A stretch of 64,000 nt of DNA from Bin87 sp964502995 (GTDB lineage Bacteria; Chloroflexota; Dehalococcoidia; Lucifugimonadales; UBA3495), in assembly GCA_964502995.1 (NCBI GenBank), contig CAZCZB010000001.1:62001-126000 (forward strand), given 5' to 3'. The notes under the pieces were generated by a model. That model saw nothing but the letters and a program-made list of their open reading frames with translations. It was not told the DNA's origin and ran no database searches. The number at the start of each line of letters is the position of its first letter. Position 1 is the stretch's first letter. This document shows, in pieces, positions 6,643 to 13,584 of this stretch. The translations under genes and the position numbers were made by a program.

Positions 6643-7086
6643 CTACTGACCGGCCTCGCCCAGCCTATGCAACACCTGAACCAGGAGCGCCCGCACCTCT
6701 TCGTTTTCGATGCCGAACACTCTCCGCAGCAACGTGCTCATCACCCGTTCGGTCATTCCGCCGGCCGGCGCCAGCGCGTCAACCGTCGCCACCGCCACCG
6801 CCTGGTTCGCACTCAGCCCGTCCTCCACCAGGATGATGATGGCTTTCTCCATGGCGGAGCATTGCTGCCAGGGCTGACCCGCCCGCTGGATCGCGCCGTA
6901 GGCAGTGGTCACCGCAGATTCGACCTCACGCAGCGGAGCGTCGGGATCCCTGACCCCTTTGTCGTAGGGCCACGCGGCCTGCCCGTGCCGGACTTCCTGC
7001 GCGTTCAGGTCTGGAGCCAGGCCGAGAATCAGCCCGACCACGCTGCACACGATCTGCCGGTCGGACGCCTCAGGATCGGACGGCAT
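6643..7086 (-). CDS. Phage protein of unknown function (147 aa)
   Basis: The ATG at 7086 overlaps the end of the upstream membrane-protein gene by 17 bases, and TGGAG lies about 10 bases before it; a GTG one codon earlier is possible. The protein is helical, Ala/Val/Leu-rich in its C-terminal half, and has no signal or clear transmembrane helix. Coupling to the 123-aa membrane protein suggests they act together. Function unknown. Confidence 0.7.
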   Translation of the reverse strand: MPSDPEASDRQIVCSVVGLILGLAPDLNAQEVRHGQAAWPYDKGVRDPDAPLREVESAVTTAYGAIQRAGQPWQQCSAMEKAIIILVEDGLSANQAVAVATVDALAPAGGMTERVMSTLLRRVFGIENEEVRALLVQVLHRLGEAGQ

Positions 7087-7441
7087 CACGACTGCGCTCC
7101 ATCAGGACGGCCAAGTCCTGAAGGATTTCCTGCTGTTGGGTTCGGATCGCCTGCAACTCGGCGAGGATCTGCTGCAACAGCGTCAGCATCTGCTGGTCGC
7201 GGACGGCGGCCTGTTCGCGGCTGGTCTCGCAGCTCGTGAGCTGAGTGGTGACGAAACCGGAATCCATTGGGCAGGCGCGATCTACTACGGACGGGGGCGG
7301 TGCATGTACTGACTTGCCGTTCGATTCCCAAGAGGCCTTGATCGTCCGTGTGAACCACCGCACCAGCATGGAGACACCTCCTATGATGCCTGCAATAGCA
7401 ATAGCCAGGAGGAACCATTCGGGCAACACATCGAGAGCCAT
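7070..7441 (-). CDS. Single-pass membrane protein with coiled coil (123 aa)
   Basis: One hydrophobic helix (residues 9-27, FLLAIAIAGIIGGVSMLV) is followed by a basic stretch and a long Gln/Leu-rich coiled coil (residues 75-112, including QQMLTLLQQILAEL). That layout is seen in phage holin-like or inner-membrane spanin-like proteins, but its place among early genes makes lysis uncertain. It lies downstream of the terminator-containing leader at 7527-7652, which could attenuate it. Confidence 0.68.
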   Translation of the reverse strand: MALDVLPEWFLLAIAIAGIIGGVSMLVRWFTRTIKASWESNGKSVHAPPPSVVDRACPMDSGFVTTQLTSCETSREQAAVRDQQMLTLLQQILAELQAIRTQQQEILQDLAVLMERSRDAVRS

Positions 7442-7526
7442 CTTCCATCTACCCCAGATTAACCGTTCTCAGCAAGCGGACCGGCCACACCAACCCTCAC
7501 CTGTGCCCATTGGCCACGCAAACGAC

Positions 7527-7562
7527 AAAAGGCCGTTGGCCGACGGGTGTCGGCTAACGGCC
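7527..7562 (-). terminator. Rho-independent terminator of a short transcript
   Basis: GGCCGTT-A-GCCGAC and GTCGGC-C-AACGGCC form a 13-bp stem with one mismatch, and TTTT follows in the leftward direction. It lies about 95 bases after the likely start of the promoter at 7659-7687. Confidence 0.82.
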
Positions 7563-7652
7563 TCGATGTAATAACATAGCGTCGCATCGTGCCCCGCTTC
7601 CTCGGGTTGCGATGTAGGGCTGGTTCGTGTGTCCGCACGGGCCAGTCCACTT
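7527..7652 (-). ncRNA. Candidate small RNA or attenuated leader
   Basis: The promoter at 7659-7687 and the terminator at 7527-7562 bound a transcript of about 125 bases. It contains no convincing gene. An ATG followed by a 7-codon frame (M L L H R G R) ends inside the terminator stem, so translation could control readthrough into the membrane-protein gene at 7070-7441. It may instead be a free-standing phage sRNA. Confidence 0.5.
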
Positions 7653-7658
7653 GCCCCA

Positions 7659-7687
7659 ATCTTACAGGATAGGCCGGGGCAGGTAAA
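7659..7687 (-). promoter_or_regulatory. Leftward phage promoter
   Basis: TTTACC (7682-7687) and TAAGAT (7659-7664) are 17 bases apart. The CCCCTTTAC context of the -35 is the same as at the promoters near 2020 and 6345, but the 50-base upstream block is absent here. Confidence 0.7.
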
Positions 7688-7700
7688 GGGGCCGACTGCT

Positions 7701-7826
7701 ATGCTGGGAGCGCAAGACGCAATGGAACTGCGTGGCGACCACCCTGAAAGCCCGGGTGCTGGCCGGGCAGCAGCGGTTGAGATGGACGGGCGTTCCTCGT
7801 CCTTTGACACATCAGACTGGAGGTGA
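7701..7826 (+). CDS. Possible small phage protein (41 aa)
   Basis: A rightward frame MLGAQDAMELRGDHPESPGAGR ends with a TGA that overlaps the ribosome binding site of the next gene. It carries the LRGDHP(E/D)SPGAGR motif that also closes that gene, which argues that it is coding or is a duplicated fragment. Its own ribosome binding site (AAGGGG) is poorly spaced. Confidence 0.35.
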   Translation: MLGAQDAMELRGDHPESPGAGRAAAVEMDGRSSSFDTSDWR

Positions 7827-7830
7827 AACG

Positions 7831-8103
7831 ATGCCGTATCTGGTCGGTCTGGCCGTCGTGATTGCCGGGTTCCTGTTCTGGCTCTTATTCGTCAAGCGGA
7901 ACAAACCCCGCCCCATGGGTTCCGATCTGACGGAGCTGCGCCAGGCGGAGAACAAGGTCAAGGTGTCCGCTCCCATTCTGCGCAGAGACATCGACATCCT
8001 GGAACGATTTAGTTCCGAGGTGTTGCAAGAAGCCATTGAGCTGCGCCGCGCCCAGATACTGCGGGGCGACCATCCCGACAGCCCGGGTGCCGGCCGGCCC
8101 TGA
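7831..8103 (+). CDS. Single-pass membrane protein (90 aa)
   Basis: The start at 7831 follows GGAGGTGAAACG. Residues 3-21 form a transmembrane helix, followed by a basic KRNKPRP, then a cytoplasmic or external helical part and the tail LRGDHPDSPGAGRP. It is one of very few rightward genes in the early region, lying between oppositely oriented genes. Function unknown. Confidence 0.68.
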   Translation: MPYLVGLAVVIAGFLFWLLFVKRNKPRPMGSDLTELRQAENKVKVSAPILRRDIDILERFSSEVLQEAIELRRAQILRGDHPDSPGAGRP

Positions 8104-8121
8104 GACCTACTCGGCCACAGC

Positions 8122-8937
8122 TTATTCCGGGAACTGCCGCCAGAGTCGCCCGCCCAACTCCGCTCCGCCCTTGCCGTTGGCGGGCGGGTCGATCTCCTTC
8201 ACCGTGGCGATGCTGTAACCCCGTTCCACCACCAGCGGGTGGTTGCCATACTGACCCCACTGTTTCCCGAACACTGCGACGCCCAGATTCAAGCATTCCA
8301 CGGTGATGCTGCTTGCCCATCCCGGAGCCATCGGACGCGCTCCGGCCCCGCTCTCACCGCCCCATATCAACCAGTCGGGGACGGTGTCGTGGTCCATCAG
8401 CGTCAACGGCCCCAACGCTGGCTCGTAGCTCACGAACTTCACCACGGCGGGGATGCTGTCAAGGATCGGCCAGCGATGGTCGTAGCGCACTTGGTCCTCG
8501 GCGGAGATCCCGAGCCAGACGTTGGGCCAACCGTCGCCCCATTCCGGTAGGTCGAACGCGCTGGGCAGCATCCGTGTGATGTTCTCGGGTCGCTTGGTCA
8601 GCAGCAGCCAATCCAAATCAGGCGTCTGGTCGATCAGCTTCCACAGCCGATACCGCGCTCCGCATGGCGCCTGGTTGTCGAACACATCGGCCAAGGACGC
8701 GCAGAACACCCTGTGGCGCTCGCCGGCCTCCGCCGCCTTCCGGTTCCAGGCCAACGGCTTGCGCCAGTTGGTCTCGGAGGTGATCTGGCGCGGGGCTAGT
8801 GGCCCCCACTGGACCTTGCCGAACCGGTTAGCCCAAGTCTCGGCGTAACAGTTGGTGCATCCTGGGCTGACCGGCTGGCAACCGATCCAAGGGTTCATAG
8901 TATGGTGACACCATTCTATTTTGCTGTTCTCAGCCAT
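8122..8937 (-). CDS. DUF5131 family (phage Gp37/Gp68) protein
   Basis: This 271-residue protein matches the phage Gp37/Gp68 family: TMNPWIGCQPVSPGCTNCYA near residues 13-32, FCASLADVFD, LLLTKRPENI and LIWGGESG are all family hallmarks. The clustered cysteines resemble a radical-SAM-like arrangement, but the biochemical activity of the family is not established. The start at 8937 has GGAGG 6 bases upstream; the stop of the 93-aa gene overlaps it. Confidence 0.85.
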   Translation of the reverse strand: MAENSKIEWCHHTMNPWIGCQPVSPGCTNCYAETWANRFGKVQWGPLAPRQITSETNWRKPLAWNRKAAEAGERHRVFCASLADVFDNQAPCGARYRLWKLIDQTPDLDWLLLTKRPENITRMLPSAFDLPEWGDGWPNVWLGISAEDQVRYDHRWPILDSIPAVVKFVSYEPALGPLTLMDHDTVPDWLIWGGESGAGARPMAPGWASSITVECLNLGVAVFGKQWGQYGNHPLVVERGYSIATVKEIDPPANGKGGAELGGRLWRQFPE

Positions 8938-9211
8938 CGCTATCCTCCGCATACAACAATCGCTTTGCGGCCAGCAACGACGCCTTCACGTCCCCCCGGA
9001 CCGGCAACTCCTCAATGTTTTCCAGCGCCACTTCCAGGTAGCCCAGCAGTTGCAGTCCCGGCGTAAGGCTCAGGCAATCGGGGCAATCATAGCTCGATGG
9101 CATGAAAGTCAGCGTCCCGTTGGATGCTCCGCATACTGCGTCGCCCTGGCGGCGGCCGGACACCGCAAAGTCAACTATTCGATGTACAACTCTTGTCGTG
9201 TTTTCAACCAT
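8930..9211 (-). CDS. Phage protein of unknown function (93 aa)
   Basis: MVENTTRVVHRIVDF starts behind GGAGTAGAAG. CPDC near residue 43 and a cysteine at residue 27 may bind metal. The C-terminal half is helical (LQLLGYLEVALENIEEL). It overlaps the start of the DUF5131 gene by 8 bases, implying translational coupling. Confidence 0.7.
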   Translation of the reverse strand: MVENTTRVVHRIVDFAVSGRRQGDAVCGASNGTLTFMPSSYDCPDCLSLTPGLQLLGYLEVALENIEELPVRGDVKASLLAAKRLLYAEDSDG

Positions 9212-9214
9212 CTT

Positions 9215-9850
9215 CTACTCCGCAACCACCAGGTCCGGTTCCGGCTCGATGCTAACCGAGTGCCCACACAGCCGGCAATTCAGGACGGTTTCCCGCCGGT
9301 TCAGGGAGTCCGCCACGACCTGCTCCACGAGTTTCCCGCCACACCGTTTGCATACAGGCTTGGGAGGCGGCGGATCCGTTGGCTCAGCCGGCGGTTCTCT
9401 GCGGGAATACGTACCGTCGCCATTGCTCTCGAACTCCTTGTAGACGTACATCAATTGACGCACCTGCTTCACGCAGCCGGCCAAATCCTCCGCGGCTTTT
9501 TCGTCCGTGGAATTCAGCAGGGCCAGGGCGACGGCGCGAACGTCCACGTTTCCGCGTTCTTGTACAACATGGCGCAGGGCCGATATGCGGTTCGGAGCAT
9601 CGTTGATTATCGCCACCAACTCCGGGTCGGGGGTCTCCTCCACTTCATTCGTTGCTGCCCTGGAAACAGCCGGGGCGACGGCGGGAGACGGCTCAGGTGG
9701 GGCTTCAATCACCGACACGACGCTGCCGCCTCTCCGCAGAATGTCCACCGTGCGTTGCAGGGCATCGACCTCGGTTTCCAGCGAGGCGATGGAATCCAGC
9801 CGCGTCTTGATTTCCTGCTTCAACATTTCGACCATTTCATTGTTATCCAT
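9215..9850 (-). CDS. Coiled-coil and zinc-ribbon phage protein (211 aa)
   Basis: The start at 9850 follows GGGAGAACG. Residues 3-40 form a coiled coil (MVEMLKQEIKTRLDSI), a proline/alanine linker spans 50-75, a helical segment spans 80-145, and a C-terminal zinc ribbon has CKRCGGK and CRLCGH. This modular layout suits a nucleic-acid- or protein-bridging factor. No family name is recognised. Confidence 0.72.
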   Translation of the reverse strand: MDNNEMVEMLKQEIKTRLDSIASLETEVDALQRTVDILRRGGSVVSVIEAPPEPSPAVAPAVSRAATNEVEETPDPELVAIINDAPNRISALRHVVQERGNVDVRAVALALLNSTDEKAAEDLAGCVKQVRQLMYVYKEFESNGDGTYSRREPPAEPTDPPPPKPVCKRCGGKLVEQVVADSLNRRETVLNCRLCGHSVSIEPEPDLVVAE

Positions 9851-10124
9851 CGTTCTCCCTCGCACAAATCGCGCATACCAATTCGACTCCCCTCCCACCC
9901 TCGTTGTCCCGCCATTGCCGCCGTGCCAGGAACCCGCCGCAGTGCCCGCATTTGCCGTCCACTGGAACGGGGCGATGCACCATCCTCAAGTTGCTGCGGT
10001 CGAACCGGCGACGCAGATACGCCTTATGAGCGCAGGCTTCGGAACAATACAGCTTGGCCTGCCCTGGCCGCACCAACGGTTCAAACTCGTTGGGACATTC
10101 GGGCAGCAGGCACTTTTGCAACAT
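9843..10124 (-). CDS. Zinc-finger phage protein (93 aa)
   Basis: I start at MLQKCLLPECPNEF (10124). Residues 5-35 have the pattern C-x4-C...YCSEAC followed by basic residues, a zinc finger common in phage and actinobacterial small proteins. A second site is CGHCGG...CAIC. The 15577-15915 gene carries the same first motif (CARDGCENTF, IYCSASC). A clear Shine-Dalgarno is lacking. Confidence 0.68.
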   Translation of the reverse strand: MLQKCLLPECPNEFEPLVRPGQAKLYCSEACAHKAYLRRRFDRSNLRMVHRPVPVDGKCGHCGGFLARRQWRDNEGGRGVELVCAICARENDG

Positions 10125-10155
10125 GGCGGGTTCACCACTTCGCCACCAAGAGCGA

Positions 10156-10386
10156 CTACAACCCCATCTCGCGGATTGCCCGGTAGTCTGTGATGGCGTC
10201 CCGGATCTGTCCGTCAGATAGGTCCTCGGCAGTCCGTATGCCATCGTGAAGGAACGTGTCCGCGATTTCATCGGCGATTTCATCGGCGTCGTTCCACCAC
10301 TCCACGGCCTGCTCGTAGGTGCCGCCGTTCAACTGGACGTCACGGATGAACTCCAGGCGGCTTCGGGCGGTCTTGTTGTCTGCCAT
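10156..10386 (-). CDS. Small acidic phage protein (76 aa)
   Basis: MADNKTARSRLEFIR starts behind AAGGAG. It is helical and acidic with a repeated ADEIADEIAD segment near residue 35. Its start overlaps the stop of the preceding frame. Function unknown. Confidence 0.7.
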   Translation of the reverse strand: MADNKTARSRLEFIRDVQLNGGTYEQAVEWWNDADEIADEIADTFLHDGIRTAEDLSDGQIRDAITDYRAIREMGL

Positions 10387-10585
10387 CAGAATGACTCCTT
10401 ACCCTTGCAGCCACACGGGCACCAGTAGAGAGGCGCCGGCAGCAGCATGGCCAATGGCGTGAGTTGCGTAATCAACTCAAACTCGATCTCTTCGTGGTCG
10501 AGGTGATCGACCGAGCTGTTCTGTTCCTCGGCCTGGGTCCCTGGAACCCGTACATGGTTTCGTTCATTGCGATGAAGCCGATCAT
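10386..10585 (-). pseudogene. Frameshifted small phage gene
   Basis: A frame starting at 10585 (MIGFIAMNETMYGFQGP), with GGAGG upstream and an ATGA overlap with the preceding gene, loses protein character after about 17 codons. The -1 frame then continues as QAEEQNSSVDHLDHEEIEFEL to CPCGCKGKESF and stops at 10386. A -1 shift near 10535 would join them. It is either a real frameshift, a programmed one, or an assembly error in CAGGGACCCAGG. Confidence 0.5.
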
Positions 10586-10953
10586 TGCGCTCTGACCTCC
10601 GTAGGCAGCGGCTCCACGCCTTCCGGCGCGTTGGCAATGGCCCAGGCCCGCCAGGCTTCCTGGTCGCGGAACGGCTCGCCGTCCACATCGGGCAGGTACT
10701 CATACTCGGCGCTGACGGACTGGACGCAGCGGCGGCCCCGTCCGTTCTTACCGGCGAGCATCACCGAAACGATGCCGCCGTCGTTCTTGACGCAGCGATA
10801 GACGTGGATCCTCTCGCTGCCTTTGGGGTAGTCCCCGAGCTGGTCGAGGACGTCGGTTTCGCCCGTCTTTTCGTCCACCACCGCCCGGAGGTGGTACGGG
10901 GCCCGGCGCACGGCGTAGGCGCCTTTGGCGGGGCCGTCTTTGAGAACCATCAT
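10582..10953 (-). CDS. Phage protein of unknown function (123 aa)
   Basis: MMVLKDGPAKGAYAV starts behind GGAGGAGTAACACC. The sequence is beta-rich at the start (RAVVDEKTGETDVLDQL), with a later aromatic/acidic segment (SAEYEYLPDVDGEPFRD). No motif is recognised. It is coupled by ATGA overlap to the frameshifted frame downstream. Confidence 0.72.
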   Translation of the reverse strand: MMVLKDGPAKGAYAVRRAPYHLRAVVDEKTGETDVLDQLGDYPKGSERIHVYRCVKNDGGIVSVMLAGKNGRGRRCVQSVSAEYEYLPDVDGEPFRDQEAWRAWAIANAPEGVEPLPTEVRAQ

Positions 10954-10957
10954 GGTG

Positions 10958-11254
10958 TTACTCCTCCTTCACAATGATGACTGGCTTGCCAGTAGCAGCC
11001 AGCATCCCAATGATCTCCTCGATAGTGGGCGGCTCTTTGCCCTCATACAATTCCGCTTTCAAGCCTTCCCAATTCAACCCTAGCTCGTGGTTGTACACTG
11101 GCCGGCCGAAAACATCCGCCAGTGATTCGAGAAGGATGTCCATGGGCATACACACCAATCCGTGAGAAAACTGAAAGTCAACACGTTCCCGGTGGGTCAT
11201 GCCTTTCCAGCCTTCATGTTCGTAGAACTCTTTCGCTTGTTCAGGTGTAATCAT
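10958..11254 (-). CDS. Phage protein of unknown function (98 aa)
   Basis: The start MITPEQAKEFYEHEGW at 11254 has GGAG 6 bases upstream and is preferred to the longer frame. The protein is helical, ends VIIVKEE and lacks cysteine clusters or membrane segments. It sits directly after a winged-helix gene. Confidence 0.7.
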   Translation of the reverse strand: MITPEQAKEFYEHEGWKGMTHRERVDFQFSHGLVCMPMDILLESLADVFGRPVYNHELGLNWEGLKAELYEGKEPPTIEEIIGMLAATGKPVIIVKEE

Positions 11255-11267
11255 GGTCTGCTCCATA

Positions 11268-11582
11268 TCATCCACTGAGCCTGTCGTCAGCGGTCGAATC
11301 CAAGCGTCCTCTACGACGCGCCCGATACCAGGTCCCGAGCAGCGGATCCGCCAGCTCCCATTTCCGATTTTGGTGCGACACGATCCCCTTGGCCTTCAGG
11401 CGGGTGAGCGCCATGCTTGCCTTGCGGGGTTCCAGCCTGGCCTCGCGGGCAATCTCCGTCGCGCCGGCGGGAACGGGTAGCCTGGTCAGCGCCCCGATGA
11501 CCTTTCGATGAGCCAGCGGAAGGCTGTCCATCAGGCGTTTGTACTTGGGGGTCATTTCGTCGATCTGGTCCAGCGTTATCAT
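11268..11582 (-). CDS. Winged-helix DNA-binding protein (104 aa)
   Basis: Residues 25-80 (HRKVIGALTRLPVPAGATEIA...KASMALTRLKAKGIV) read as a helix-turn-helix with a wing, like MarR-type and archaeal-ATPase C-terminal domains. The tail ADPLLGTWYRARR resembles the same segment of such ATPases. Translation probably starts at the second of two adjacent ATGs, 5 bases from AGGAGG. It is a likely phage transcription factor; target unknown. Confidence 0.7.
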   Translation of the reverse strand: MITLDQIDEMTPKYKRLMDSLPLAHRKVIGALTRLPVPAGATEIAREARLEPRKASMALTRLKAKGIVSHQNRKWELADPLLGTWYRARRRGRLDSTADDRLSG

Positions 11583-11601
11583 CATCGCCTCCTGACCTGT
11601 G

Positions 11602-11844
11602 TTACTCATCGCTCCCGTCGATAAATGGCGAAGTCCCAGACACGCAAACCGGCGGATGATGTCCCCAAACCTCCAGCCAGACAACTCCGGTTGCGAGGAT
11701 TTCAGCGATTTCCTCGGCGGACAGCTCCCAGCACGAAATGTTCAAGCCAGTGGCATCGTCGCGCCAGGCCGGCAGGTCGGCGATGTCTCCCGGCCCGCCC
11801 CAGGTGATCGTGGCTTCGGGGAATGCCGTAGGTCGCGCCATCAT
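11602..11844 (-). CDS. Small phage protein (80 aa)
   Basis: MMARPTAFPEATITW overlaps the stop of the upstream gene and follows TGGGGGA. It is acidic with aromatic residues (WELSAEEIAEIL, VVWLEVWGHHPP). No family is recognised. Confidence 0.68.
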   Translation of the reverse strand: MMARPTAFPEATITWGGPGDIADLPAWRDDATGLNISCWELSAEEIAEILATGVVWLEVWGHHPPVCVSGTSPFIDGSDE

Positions 11845-12164
11845 TCCCCCACCGTGAGAGTGAGCCGGTCGGTGAATTGTTTGATGATGCGCTCCGGGAT
11901 CTCGTTGCTCCAGACGTTGCCTTCCGGCGACGGGATTTTGAGCGTGGTCTCACCGGCCTCGGGGCGCAGTTCGGGGTTGTGCTTGTAGCAGACGAACTTA
12001 CCGCACTTCCAGCCGTTTCCGTAGTCGCAGGTCAGGTACTGCTCCAGAACCTCGTGTCCACCGCCGGTCAGGATGATGGCATCGACGCCGGCCGACTCGA
12101 CGGTGTGTTTGAGGTGGGCATACTTCTCGGCGGAAATGCGTCCGCTGGGTATTTCTTCGATCAT
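11841..12164 (-). CDS. Phage protein of unknown function (107 aa)
   Basis: MIEEIPSGRISAEKY at 12164 follows GGGAG. The central part has DAIILTGGGHEVLEQYLTC and two further cysteines (CGKFVC), possibly a metal site. It lies in an overlapping four-gene block (11602-12376). Confidence 0.7.
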   Translation of the reverse strand: MIEEIPSGRISAEKYAHLKHTVESAGVDAIILTGGGHEVLEQYLTCDYGNGWKCGKFVCYKHNPELRPEAGETTLKIPSPEGNVWSNEIPERIIKQFTDRLTLTVGE

Positions 12165-12376
12165 CAAATGTCTCCCATTAGGATTTTGTGAATAACGTCC
12201 TTGGCAATATCCACTAAATCGGCGTGGCACTCCGGGCAGAGGTCGAAATCGTCCTCCTCTACCCGTCTCCATTCGGCGATTTCCTCTGGCACCTCGCGGT
12301 TCCCCACCGCATCGCAACGGTCACAATAGACAACCGCCGTTTCCAAGCCTGTAGCCGTGATCGTCGAATACATCAT
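12164..12376 (-). CDS. Zinc-ribbon phage protein (70 aa)
   Basis: CDRCDAVG (residues 18-25) and CPECHAD (residues 47-53) form a compact zinc ribbon followed by a helix (LVDIAKDVIHKIL). It starts behind AAGGGAGTGA and overlaps the next gene by one base. Function unknown. Confidence 0.72.
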   Translation of the reverse strand: MMYSTITATGLETAVVYCDRCDAVGNREVPEEIAEWRRVEEDDFDLCPECHADLVDIAKDVIHKILMGDI

Positions 12377-12388
12377 TCACTCCCTTGT

Positions 12389-12709
12389 TCATGTTCCTTC
12401 GACTTTGGCGATGACGGCCTTGGCCTTCGCCAGTGCTTCCTCGGCGTCGTATGGAGCAGAGCCGGCGAGGTCATTGATCGACGAGATCAGACTGTCCAAC
12501 TCGTCGGTGACGTGCAGCAGGGCCTCGAAGGTTTCCGGTGCGTTGCCGAGGAGCCGGCGGTTGGCCTGGGTGCGCCGGTCCGCCGCGGGAGTAGCCGGCA
12601 TTTGCTGGAACACCCAGAGTACGAGGTTGCCGTCGGAGTCTTCAAATTTGGCGAAGTCCCCTAGTCGGTGCTTCCACGGTCCGGGACTGTATTTGTTCTC
12701 TTGGCTCAT
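12389..12709 (-). CDS. Phage protein of the GPW...IAKA paralogous family (106 aa)
   Basis: It begins MSQENKYSPGPWKH, has NAPETFEALLHVTDEL in the middle and ends AKAVIAKVEGT. The same N-terminal (S/T)xGPW, central (A/N)AP-(D/E)-LL helix and C-terminal IAKA signature recur in the 12910-13236 gene. The C-terminal signature also occurs in 13233-13553 and 21199-21549. Families with this layout are common in phages of many hosts, with no established role. Confidence 0.72.
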   Translation of the reverse strand: MSQENKYSPGPWKHRLGDFAKFEDSDGNLVLWVFQQMPATPAADRRTQANRRLLGNAPETFEALLHVTDELDSLISSINDLAGSAPYDAEEALAKAKAVIAKVEGT

Positions 12710-12715
12710 GTGTTT

Positions 12716-12913
12716 TCACCTTTTCTTTACCGGCCACACATTCTTCACCGCTTCCACGGCCTCTGCTATATCGCTGAGGGATGCGTTGGGATCCATGACA
12801 GTCATGACGACGTAGCAGTCCGAGCAACGCCAGGCTACCCACATCGGGCCGGAAATTTGGCCTTGAAAATCGTGCCATCCGAAATGGCAGAATATCCGAC
12901 GCAGGTATCTCAC
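12716..12913 (-). CDS. Small phage protein, GTG start (65 aa)
   Basis: A GTG at 12913 follows GAGGTGAATT and overlaps the stop of the upstream gene. The sequence MRYLRRIFCHFGWHDF is basic and aromatic at the N-terminus, then has CSDC and a helical tail (SLSDIAEAVEAVKNVW). Function unknown. Confidence 0.68.
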   Translation of the reverse strand: MRYLRRIFCHFGWHDFQGQISGPMWVAWRCSDCYVVMTVMDPNASLSDIAEAVEAVKNVWPVKKR

Positions 12914-13236
12914 AATTCACCTCGAGCCTTTGCGATGGCAGCTTTGATCCGCTGCATTTCGGGCGATGATTGGTACTCCGCCCATCCGGCCTGCCCGTGG
13001 AAAAATCTGATGATGTCCACCGCCTCCTCCAATTCGTCCAGGAGGTCCGGCGCGGCGGAGATGAGGCACACATTGGCGCATGTAGTCTCCTGATCGAAGT
13101 CGCTATAGGCGTAATCAACGATGGTCAGGCCCGATGCCTTTTCCCAAATTTGGGGCTCGACGTTCTTGTCATCCCAACAATCAGGCAGGTTGCAAGTTGC
13201 GAGCCAGGGTCCCTGCGTGTGCTTTCTTTCGCTCAT
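12910..13236 (-). CDS. Phage protein of the GPW...IAKA paralogous family (108 aa)
   Basis: MSERKHTQGPWLAT starts behind AAAGGAGAAGT. It has VCLISAAPDLLDELEEAVD in the middle and ends IKAAIAKARGEL, matching the 12389-12709 product in layout. The two probably arose by duplication within the phage lineage. Confidence 0.74.
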   Translation of the reverse strand: MSERKHTQGPWLATCNLPDCWDDKNVEPQIWEKASGLTIVDYAYSDFDQETTCANVCLISAAPDLLDELEEAVDIIRFFHGQAGWAEYQSSPEMQRIKAAIAKARGEL

Positions 13237-13553
13237 ACTTCTCCTTTGGCCTTGGCGATGACCCTGCGGGCGTTGTCGAGGACGGCGCGCCGAAGTTGAG
13301 ACTCCGGCAAGCTCTCCAGCAGGTCGTCGAGGATGAGCACCATTTGCTCGCAGCCGAGGCGCACCTTGTGCTGGTTGTTTCGATAGTAGTCGCCCACGTA
13401 TTCGATGTACTGATTCAGCCCTTCTAACGCGCTGCCTTCCAGGGCAATGCTGTTCAATACGGTAATGCCATTGCTGGTTTCCACGATCAGCGAGTGGCCA
13501 TCGTGCCGGACGTAAACGCCGTCTCCGATGTATCGCGGGTTGGGTAGTCTCAT
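13233..13553 (-). CDS. Phage protein with IAKAKG tail (106 aa)
   Basis: MRLPNPRYIGDGVYV is beta-rich at the N-terminus (VRHDGHSLIVETSNGITVL), then helical (EGLNQYIEYVGDYYRNN), with the end ARRVIAKAKGEV shared with neighbouring paralogues. AAGGAG lies about 11 bases upstream. The N-terminal segment resembles a small phage family read as xYIGDGVYxxxDGxxIxLxTxxG; function unknown. Confidence 0.72.
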   Translation of the reverse strand: MRLPNPRYIGDGVYVRHDGHSLIVETSNGITVLNSIALEGSALEGLNQYIEYVGDYYRNNQHKVRLGCEQMVLILDDLLESLPESQLRRAVLDNARRVIAKAKGEV

Positions 13554-13584
13554 CTCTGTACGTTCTCCTTGTTCGGTCGTCGGA

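Noticed and set aside
11268..11684. Longer form of the winged-helix gene starting at 11684
   Set aside because: The extra 33 residues overlap the preceding gene and lack a ribosome binding site; the AGGAGG-led start at 11582 is preferred.
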